From Steromphala cineraria (Eukaryota; Mollusca; Gastropoda; Trochida; Trochidae), in NCBI GenBank assembly GCA_916613615.1, contig OU744721.1, positions 83,085,060 to 83,149,059 of the forward strand: 64,000 nt of DNA, read 5' to 3'. Below the pieces are notes generated by a model, which did no database searches, was not told the origin of the DNA, and was given only the letters and a program-made list of their open reading frames with translations. A program made the position numbers and the translations under genes. This document shows positions 31,959-42,400 of the stretch, in pieces (position 1 is the stretch's first letter; each line of letters opens with the position of its first letter).

Positions 31959-32797
31959 TTATACCCCCGCTACGACGTAGTCGGGGGTATATAGCGCTCT
32001 GCGTGTCCGTCCGTCCGTCCGTGCGTCCGTCCGTCCGTCCGTCCGAAATCGTTTCCGGAGCATAACTGAAAATCTATACCACTTACAAACTTCAAATTTG
32101 GTATGGAAGTAGCCTATATGGTGCTGTGGTGCCTTTTAGGGGTTTCAGCTCAATGGTCCAAATAATTTTTGAAATTTTGACCAAAAACGGTCCGATTTTT
32201 GGACTTTGTCTCGTTTCCGGAGCATAACTGAAAAACTATACCACTTAGAAACTTCAAATTTGGTATGGAAGTAGCCTATATGGTGCTGTTGTGCCTTTTA
32301 GGGGTTTCAACTCAATGGTCCAAATAATTTTTGAAATTTTGACCAAAAACGGTCAAATTTTTTTACTATTTAAATACCAAATGACTTGCACACTTCAAAT
32401 TTGGTATGGAAGTATACAGTCGAAGCTCGGATACCCAGACTCCGTATATCCATAAATCTCACCTTTATACGGACAAAGATTTTTCAAACAATGTGTCTAT
32501 ATTTCTTAAGAAAAATGACCCAGTTAACCGGACGATTTGCTATCCGGACGATTTTCACCTGTAACCAAAACAAGGTTCGACTGTATAGTGCTGTTGTGCC
32601 CTTTAGGGGTAATTCCAGGGTTCCCAGAATTTTATTCAAAAACTACATAGCCGGGGATGTTTTGAAGTGAAATAGTTTTTAGGGTTGCAAGATCATTGTG
32701 TTCTAAGTCATAATCATAAATTTTCAAATTAATGTTACGTGAAGGCGGTCAAACTCAAACGGGGGTATGTGAGCCGCGCTCACTTTTGCCTTGTTTT
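31959..32797 (+). mobile_element. Helentron-associated-like element, family B, copy 1
   Basis: The left end is a 32-nt near-perfect palindrome (31960-31991) with TATACCCCCG and CGGGGGTATA arms around CTACGACGTAG, followed by a GTCC microsatellite (32005-32045). Core units of about 162 bp each contain GTTTCCGGAGCATAACTGAA and TTCAAATTTGGTATGGAAGT. The right end is CGGGGGTAT, then GTGAGC-cgc-GCTCAC (32769-32783), then CTTTTGCCTTGTTTT. A second copy in inverse orientation at 37384-38753 fixes both ends by comparison. A pogo-like MITE interrupts the last unit. Confidence 0.8.
32415..32585. mobile_element. pogo/Tigger-like MITE inside the family B element
   Basis: The left end TACAGTCGAAGCTCGG and the right end CAAGGTTCGACTGTA are inverted complements with two mismatches, flanked by TA (32415-32416 and 32584-32585). 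The interior of about 167 bp has ATCCGGACGATTT-type motifs. TA duplication and a CAGTCGAA start fit Tc1/mariner-pogo. It interrupts a repeat unit that is uninterrupted in the other units, which gives the order of insertion. Confidence 0.8.
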
Positions 32798-35700
32798 CAA
32801 GTCACTGGAAAAGATTAATAGGTATGAATTAACTGCATGTGTTGCTCAACTGGATTTGTCAGATACATACAGCATTCAAACACTGGTCACAAGCGGAATA
32901 TTAAATGGATATATTCTACCTTTAAGCAATGTTTGGGTCATTATTTTCACCGATATTTTGGATTTCTTTTTCTGTGTGCATGCTTTGTAAAATATTGATA
33001 ACCATATTCTTTCTGAGATATTCATTTGAATTAGATGCACCTTTTTGTGATTGAAATTTGATTCAACTGTTTGTCTAGAATGAGGCATTTATTCTGCAAA
33101 CATGTACATAAATGTGCAACTGTTGCTGGTTTGGACCCAGTGTTAGTTACATTATGGTTATATAATGTTATTATAATTGTTACAATGGCAGAATAATGTT
33201 CCCCAATTTGTGGCTATAGACAGAATATATGAAGGGATTTCACAATATATAAATATGTACGAAGTCTCAGAAAAATCGGTGCTGGTCTTCGAGAATTTTT
33301 TGGCTTATTCTTCAAAATTCGATCATCGTAAGTTCTTCCTTTGATATATATTTTTAATGAAAATCTAAATCATAATCATAGAAATCATAAAATTTCACAA
33401 TAAGTGTTTCTTGTTTTAAAATCTGTCATTGATTTATGTACGGCTAAGAATTGATTTTGTGTTGGGATAATTAAGATGTGGAGTATATCCAAATGAAGTG
33501 TCCTTATGTGTGTGAAGTGTAAACATGTATATGTATATTTAGCTGCACCGCAGACAAGGGCTGTTTTCTCGGCCAACTCCTGACATGTAGACATACATGT
33601 ATATATACGTAGCTGGCCGAAACGGCAACAGTTGTCTCCCTTTAACACTAACACTCCTGATGCTGTATACCAAAGTCAGGCAAACCAAACAAATCATTCC
33701 CATAAGGATAATTGAGACAAGAAAACAGCTATACAAAAATGTTCCGTTGATCAATTTGAAAGGTTACCTTTTGAAGTCAAATCTTTAAAGCAATTTAAGC
33801 AATTATTTTGCTTTGCTCTTACAAGTATGTGTGTGGTTTAAGGCTATATGTTAACAGCGGTATTGTTTTGATTAAATTTTGGCTTTAGAAAAGGTGAAGA
33901 GAAAGATTTCTTTGGTAGGCTTGAAGTGTCTTTGTTCTTGTTGTATTCTTAACTACTGCAGCAGACTGGAAGGTTTTAATAACTGCTTCAGATAGATTTA
34001 GCTCTATTTGTCTTAACTTGTCTACTAATACTATGCCTCGTAATCGGTATCACTTTGATTCAAACAATTAATTTGTGTTTTGAGAATGAATTTTTTTATT
34101 ATTAGTAGCATATGATGTATTAATAATCAACTCTCCATATTAAAGGCGCATGTAATCTTCCAAAAGTAGCAAGTTTCAAAGCAGATATTTACGTTTGTAA
34201 TTTAAAATCATACCAATTAATGCTTCTCTCAAAGCCTTGGATTTTGTATGCATTATTTTTTTAGCAATTTATTGTGAAAATTGCAACCTGAAATGTTTCA
34301 CAGGCAATGGCGCTAATGTATTTTGAAAATGCATGATCTCCACTATGAAGTGATTGGTCAGGTTAATTAGTGTCATAATGTACAGAAATCCAAATAGTGC
34401 TACAGTGAGTTGGAGGTACTAGAGTCATCTGGTGAATTGTATCAGTAGACATGACTGGACTGATCTGTAACTGGGCTGGTGAATTGTATCAGTAGATTTA
34501 ACTAAACTGATCTGTTACTGGGCTGGTGAGTCTGTAGTGTCTCAGTCTAGCATCACCAACGTGGGCTTCAGCATCCTAGCTTTGTGCAACTGTTGGTGCA
34601 ATAAACACTTCCTTCAAACACACTCCTCTGTTGTCTTTGCTAGCTTCAGTGGTTCATTATTGTTTTCAGATCAACACGTACATATTTGAGAAAGATCTTT
34701 GTAAGCTTCAGTGGTTCATTATTGTTTCAGATCAACACAGATTCAAGCTCAGATTTGTACAAGATGGTCTGTTTATGCTTGCATTTAAAATTCTGTTTTC
34801 AAGTTTCCATGTATCTTTGCTGAAAGGGTTTGGAGATTTTATGACTGCTGCAATTACAGGGACAATAATCCAAATCTTGAACAAGTCTTTACAAATATTC
34901 CTTTTATTTCCCTCATTGTACAAGTTCTGTACAAGTGTGCAGTACATAAAGTATACAAATTCATCATTCATACCTCGAAGAGATTCTAAAAAAAGGATGA
35001 TTTCATGGATTTCAACATAGTTGCCAATGAGTATGAGTAGTAGATCAATGGAACAGACATGGTGGGGAGAAAAATCTTTACACATGATAAAGATGGTGAA
35101 GTCCATGAAATTATTCTTCATTTAGAAAGAAATACTGTACAAGTATTGTTATCGTATAGACATACATATGGAAAAATGCACCCCGGATTATTTTAGCAGC
35201 AAAATATCCTGATAAGAAGATTGTGGTTGTAGAATATTTGTATCATAAGATCCATTAGTTAGAACTAAAACAACATATCCCAAATTCATTAAAAAATCTG
35301 ATAATAGCCTTTTTGTCACTACAGCGATACTTATTTTTGGTCAAAATTAAGTACAATTGCACATTCAATTGTGATTTCACCAAATGTCACCGTGGACAAT
35401 TTTTCTATGAAGAAATTATTTCCATTCTCTCCACAAAGTATCCTTAATCGTCCATTTTATCACATTTTAGTTTTAAATTTCAGGGGTGCTTAATTTGTAG
35501 ACTGATCATGCAAGGCGTACAGTGTAATAATATATATATCACTGAACTGATAAGAACCAAACAACAATGTATTTCATCAGAAACATCAGCTGAAGTAGTT
35601 CGAACTGATCACTTCAATCTTTTCCAATAAATAAATAAAAACATGCCTTTGAGGCTTTTCAATGATGACTGCTATTGCCAGAATATAACTGGATATACAT

Positions 35701-36331
35701 TCATGAAACAATTACATTTTGACTTATATCTGACGTCATGGATGCATATACTACACTATACTGAGAAGTAGCAACGTAGGAAAAGGTAATAATAGGATAA
35801 AACAAATGTTGCAATACCCCACAAATGATTATCTTCGAAGTAGCATAAATATTACAAAATACAGCCCAGACAATGTGTAAACTAGTTCCCTCTGCAAGAC
35901 ATCACTCCTGCTAATTCAACCCTTTCTGTTTTGGGAAAATATCTTCAATGGAAAGTAACAAGGAGTTCCATTTAACCTAAGGCTTAAGCTTAGCAAGCAA
36001 TATAGACTACTTTAAGTCATACCTTATGAGGGAGAGGTGAGTGAAAACATGCTTGCTACAGTTTTTTACAGAGAACCCTTAAAATAGTTAATATTTTGAT
36101 AATTGTTGACATTTATTACTTACAATGACATAATTATACAATAGTAGTTTTCTAAAATGAGAAATTACCTACTCAGGTGTCATGTTTAAACCCAAAATGG
36201 AATGCACATGTCTTGAAATGATTTCCATCTTTGTCAAGTTTAGCAATGGAATTTTTTAGGCGCATGTGGAGATGAGCAAGGCAGTGGTGCAACAATAATA
36301 ACAACTAATTGACAACTAATTACAGAAATCA
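32798..36331. other. Intergenic region between convergent genes, no recognised gene
   Basis: Frames up to 129 codons (34631-35020 and its antisense 34732-35121) show no known motif and overlap on both strands, which suggests chance. Small tandem duplications: TGGTGAATTGTATCAGTAGA twice (about 34431 and 34480), and AGCTTCAGTGGTTCATTATT twice (about 34642 and 34707). A candidate polyadenylation signal for the minus-strand PMM gene (AATAAA, plus-strand TTTATT) is at 36112-36117. Confidence 0.5.
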
Positions 36332-36436
36332 TTAACTAAAGTAGAGCTCAGTGAGCTGTTTTATTGTGTCCTCTGGACTGGTGACTGTGTGACCGATTGT
36401 ACGAGGGTCGGAGAAAATTTCATGGTCATTTCCACC
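36332..36436 (-). CDS. PMM2: Phosphomannomutase exon 7 (residues 217-250, stop)
   Basis: Encodes [20 protein letters not shown] and the helical tail ending LYFS. The acceptor is TTGTTTCAG on the minus strand. The stop TAA corresponds to plus-strand 36332-36334. Confidence 0.94.
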   Translation of the reverse strand, partial: GGNDHEIFSDPRTIGHTVTSPEDTIKQLTELYFS

Positions 36437-39400
36437 CTGAAACAACAAAAAACTTGTGAATTAGACAGATTTGATATATTGAGTACATTGTACAAATCAG
36501 CAAAGACGATAAAAATCACATACTTTAGCAAATACTTATTCAGAAATTAAGAGATAGGCCTGCAAATTCTTAACAGAAAGCAGACACTGAATTGGAGAAG
36601 CTTCAAACACTGTGAAATTGTTTTAAGATCTCTCATCAAAATAAATGTTCAGACAGCTTACAACTCACTAAACCCTTTACCAACAAACACTCAGTACCCA
36701 TAAAATTTTCAACAATCGCCCTCAAACTATCAAACATTCTGTACCTGCGATAAAAGCGTGTTACAGGTGATATGCAATATTTTGAATAGTGTTAGAGATA
36801 ATTTAGCAAAGAGGGAATAATGCCAATTTTAAGAAGTCTTTACAGTGAAGCTTGAAGTCAATCTGGCAACACACAAGTGCAAATGGTCTGGTGAACTAGC
36901 ATGTACAATGATATGCTTTGTCAGGATTCTACAAGGGTATTCAGCCCCATCAGGAGAATAGTACATCTGTTTGGTAACTGGTGAAACTATAAATGTGAGT
37001 GAGTTATTGTTTAGCACCGCTTGGGCAGTATTCCAGACATCAGCGTAGCGTTTGAACTATCAAACACCTACCTTTGCTGTCTTGTCACCAAAGAAGTGGA
37101 TGGTTTTGAAGTCTTTCTCGAGGAACTGAAGACAGAAGCGTTTGTCCCAGCCTTTCGGGAACACGTCTATGCTGATCTGGCCACCGATAGCAAACTCCAG
37201 GTCGTAGTCTGTGAACTCTGCCTTCAGGGCGTCCACAAACTTCTGTCGTACATGGTGCTCCTGGGATATTAAAAGGGATAATTGTTGACATTCTGAAGGT
37301 GGTGAATTCAGTATAAACAACTTCAAATGTGTGTGAAACTAGTTCTGCTAAGTATTTTGATTTCAATTACTAAATTTAAGAAAAAAACAAGGCAAAAGTG
37401 AGCGCAGCTCACATACCCCCGCCTGTAGTTTGACCACCTTTCTTTGACGAAAATAGTGAAAAGTCATATGTTCTGATAAGTCCTAGGATTGTTACCGTAT
37501 TTTTTCCATCACATGATATAGAAAATAACATTAAAATTTAATTTGTCTGAATAGGTGTGAACTGGTATAACTATGATAATAAATGTTTTTCAACAAACTC
37601 TCACCTTCCATTCAGTTCCATGTAGGTCAATTTATATTCCAATATATGTATTCTTTGCAGTGGCATCAACATTCCAATATATGTAGTCTTTGCAGTGGTT
37701 ACAATATCAGTCATGTTCTATGTTCATACAGTGTCCATATGAGTATCACAATAGGTCACAATCCCTTTCTTTTGGTTACTTCCCAAAAGATAACTTGAAG
37801 GCAAAACAGTCACATTTACAATGTGTATACGGTATGTGTTTGTCATTAGGAAATATATTTACAAGCTTGATCCTCAACCTACTGTTTTCGGACTGTTTTG
37901 GTTCAAAATTTCAAAAAATTATTTGAACTTTGGAATTAAAACCCCTAAAAGGCACAACAGCATCATATAGGTTACTGCCAAACCAAGTTTGAAAATTCCA
38001 AGTGGTAAAGATTTTAAATTATGATCCGGAAACGACACAAAGTTCGAATATCTAACCGTTTTTGGTCAAAATTTCAAAAATTATTTGAACGTTGGAAGTG
38101 AAACCCCTAAAAGGCACAACAGCATCATATAGGCTACTGTCATACCAAATTTGAAGTTTCCAAGTGGTATAGTTTTTTAATAATGCTCCGGAAACGAGAC
38201 AAAGTCCAAAAATCGGACAGTTTTTGGTCAAAATTTCAAAAATTGTTTGAACCATTGAGATGAAACCCCCAAAAGGCACAACAGCATTATATAGGCTACT
38301 GCCATACCAAATTTGAAGTTTCCAAGTGGTATAGTTTTCTAATTATGCTCCGGAAACGAGACAAAGTCCAAAAATTGGACAGTTTTTGGTCAAAATTTCA
38401 AAAAGTATTTGAACCATTGAGATGAAACCCCTAAAAGGCACAACAGCATGATATAGGCTACTGCCATACCAAATTTGAAGTTTCCAAGTGGTATAGTTTT
38501 CTAATTATGCTCCGGAAACGAGACAAAGTCCAAAAATTGTACGGTTTTTGGTCAAAATTTCAAAAATTATTTGAACCATTGAGATGAAACCCCTAAAAGG
38601 CACAACAGCATCATATAGGCTACTGCCATACCAAATTTGAAGTTTGTAAGTGGTATAGTTTTAGAGTAATACTCCGGAAACGATTTCGGACGGACGGACG
38701 GACGGACACGCGGAGCGCTATATACCCTCGACTACGTCGTAGCGGGGGTATAATAAAATCTTGTTCAATAGTTGGTGTCACATAAGATAAAAAAAAATTG
38801 ATTTAGTTCCCCAACAAGTAGAACATGTTTTGAAATTAAATGTTGGTTAGCTGTAACGTTATCAAGATTACCTGATCAAACTTGGCGAACTCCTCCCTCT
38901 CTTTCTGGGAACAACTGCGACCCACTGGACAGAGGTTGATCATTCCACTCCGGAACTCCACAAATGTGCCTCTGCAAATTTTGTCAAATAATGAAAATTT
39001 ATTCAGTAATCATCACAACCTACTGACTCTTCATAAAAACCACGCTCTTCTACTGGAGATTTATGAAAGGACAATTTGCAATTTTTCTCTTCGCTAAAAG
39101 ACAATATCAAAGTTCATGTATCATTCATGGAAATCAATTTTTTTAGAACATGCTGCAATGAGGAGCCCAGTGTAAGAAATTTAGAAAATCTATCAAGGGG
39201 GGGGAATTAGATTGCTGAAATCAACTACTGGCAGAACAAAAAGAGATGATCAGTGAAACCTATTCTGATGCAAAATCCATCCATTATTAGAAAGAGCGCT
39301 GCATTACTGAAATAGCAATAAAAGGTAAACCAACACATTAAATCATTTCTCTATTCATGTAAGCCGAGTATAATCTTAGGGTTCACAGTAAAATCAATAA

Positions 39401-42400
39401 CTTGCCTGCCATGAAGGATTTATAGTTTACCTAGTTAAAGCTGCAACAAACACGGAACAACAGCTGGGGGAAGCGTGAAAACACTGAACTAACAGTCATA
39501 ATATGTACAGTAACACAATACTAATGAAAATCAATAGTGCACAACAGCAACTTCCAGGTCTACAACCATACAGATGATTCAATGTAAGTTGATATTATGT
39601 GTATTAACTATCTCCTTGATTCAATTCATTTTATCTTTGTCATCTACAGGGGACTTCAGAGATATTCTACAACTGTTTCAAGAATTAATGTTTCATGTTT
39701 TCATATTGCTTACATAAAATCCTGGCCATTTTGTGGCATAGCCTTGTATATATCTTCTCATAAGGAACATTCAGAAAGCATAGCTGGATATTTATACATG
39801 TAAGAGTTGCCATTACATGAGCAGGTTAAAGGTCACAGATGGTCAGTTGATTGTGATACTAATGGCTATTTAGTTAGATCTATAGTAAATGACATTAATC
39901 CTTTACCAATGAGTCATAGCAAATAGTAATCTATATAGTCCCCTTCGATAAGTTAGGATTCGTATAATTTGGTGACAGCTACGTCTTCTGGTTGTCTGTC
40001 AAGATGAAAAATCAACCAAAGGACTGTTCTGAGGACAGAGGTCTTAAAGAGACACAGAGTATGTTTATAGGATCACATACCGTATTTCCTCTAATAAGCA
40101 ACGGGTCTCCAATAAGGGCCAAGCCTCTAATAAGCGCAGGGGGGGGGGTTATAGGTAGTTGAGAAAATAAGCGCCGGGCCTCTTATAATAACCGCCGGGT
40201 CCTAATCATTAGATAAATGCTCCCTCAGTAAACATTTTACAGGTATTCATGGTAAAAGAAAACTTAAAACAAAGTTCAATTCTCTTTGAAATAAGCGCCG
40301 GGTCTCCAATAAGCGCCGGGCCTCTAATAAGCGCCGGGGGGTAAAGGGGTGCTGAAAAAATAAGCGACCGGGCGCTTATTAGAGGAAATACCGTATGTCA
40401 AATTTTGAAATCGATGTAATTACATCGGGAACCACTAACTGTTACTGAAAATAACAAGTTAAAGGTCAAGCAGTACATTAGAGCGAAGTCAGGGTTTTGA
40501 TCGAAAACCGGACAATGTGGCTTGAGTGGCACGCACAAATTCGCCAAACGTAATTTTGAAACCTTGTCATAAGCTGACAGGAAGATAAATTCGATTCAAT
40601 AGTGTTTATTAGGTATTGTAACTAAAAGGTAGATAAATTTTATGCTTAATTTGGAATATTAAACGTATTTGAGATGTTTTTGTGATTTTTCCATAAAATC
40701 AAGCATTTTAGAGATATTATGCATAAATGGATATATTTGCAAGTACAGTGATGAGATATGAACTTCAATCCGCATATTAGACATTTTGTTGCTTATCAAA
40801 ACCAAATAAAATATTAAGAAAGATACTCTGTGTCACTTTAAGTCAGCTTTTCTAAATGATACATTAATGTAAAATAGGAAGAAAAGACATGTTGAGAGTG
40901 TAAGTGAAGGACAAATACATGTCCAAAGTGCTTAAGTACATAACATGTCCGAAGTGTAAGTTAATGATCTTACTCTTTATCTAGGACATGTTAATAATGT
41001 AAATCATGACGTTTTTAAGTATAATTGCAAGTTTTAAAACATGTCCAAAGTGTATGTGTGAGTTTAAGTGAAATATACATGTATAAGATATGTTGAAAGT
41101 GTAAATTAAAGAGGATATTTTTTGAAAGTGTAAACTATATAGTGAGTGACTGAATTGGAATTAAACACTGTTTGGGCAGTATTTCAGCCTTAAAGGGGCA
41201 GTAGTACGATTTGATAGTTTTATATTTTTAAAATTTTCACTGACAATTGTAAGTTTATGCTAAATGTTTTATTTTGACAGTGTCAAAAATCTCATTACAC
41301 TAGCCAATCATCCATAGTCAGAGGACAAGGTGTGAAGATTCACATTAAATCCACTGGCGGCCATTTTGTGTGAACACCTTTAATTCATTTTGTGTAAGAA
41401 AAAAGAATTGTATGGCTAAATTTTACATTATATATTTGAATTATTACTGCTCCATTTAGTTTAAATACATTTTCTTTAGATTGGAACCATTAATTTTCAT
41501 TTTCCTGACATCACCTTATATTCCCCCTAAAAACATGCTATTTAGCACGTGTAAGATGTATAGTGTAACATGTTGACAGACATTGTGTACATTGTGGCCA
41601 AGGTGAAAGATTCAAGACATGAAGAAAGTCTAAGTGTGAGAAAGATATATGTCAAATTGGTGATACTAAACTTGTTGTAGGGGTGCAACCACACAGGAGG
41701 GTCGCGATACGATACGTATCTAGATATTTGGGGTACGATACAATACGTATTACACAGGAAAGTGAAGTATTAAAAGAACATTTACTTTATTTGTCTATAA
41801 TAATTTAATAAACACTGTTGACACTGACAGGGTAAAAAATTAAAATTAAGAAATTTAATTCCACTGTAGGTCGTATCGTAGTGTGTCGATTCAGAGGCAA
41901 AACGTATCGTGTATTGTATCATCGGCCATATAATTGCGATGCACCGGTGTATCGTTGCACCCTTAACTTGTTGAAAGCGTAAGTGCAAGACCCACCTCTT
42001 ACAAGGCAGCTTTATAGTGGACATGTGATTGAGGGCAAAGTTGATCAGTTTCTGCAGTTTTTCATCTCCAACTTGCTTCTGGATGTTCTGCAAACAGGAC
42101 AATCACAAAAACACTTTACATTACACATTGACATAATTTCATAAAAGGGGATATATGTATGCAGACACAATCATTGTTCTTTTATTTATTTGATGAATTA
42201 AAAATTGTTATTGGAATGAAGATAGTAAATAAAAATCAATCTGGGGATAAAGTGATACTGTGATAATTGTCCTTTATATACAGAAATGTTTCATTATGGT
42301 ACAATACTTGTCATCAATAAAAGAGAGCTCAAAGTTGAGGGAATAATACTGTTGTATGTGTTGATAACAAACTGCTCCATATGTCCATTGACATTATACA

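Larger units (their letters stand above)
38972..41995. other. PMM intron 4, with MITEs and degenerate repeats
   Basis: 3.0-kb intron. It contains a 322-bp MITE (40076-40397) and a hAT-like MITE (41670-41973). A degenerate array of ACATGTCCAAAGTGTAAGT-like units lies at about 40885-41110. A weak copy of the CTGTTTGGGCAGTATTTCAG short repeat lies near 41168. No other gene is seen inside. Confidence 0.6.

Noticed and set aside
34631..35121. Overlapping 129-codon frames on both strands
   Set aside because: No recognisable motif, low-complexity hydrophobic composition, mutually antisense and no splice or codon evidence.
41190..41530. TTAAAGGGGCAGTAGTACG as a MITE start
   Set aside because: No complementary right end was found downstream.
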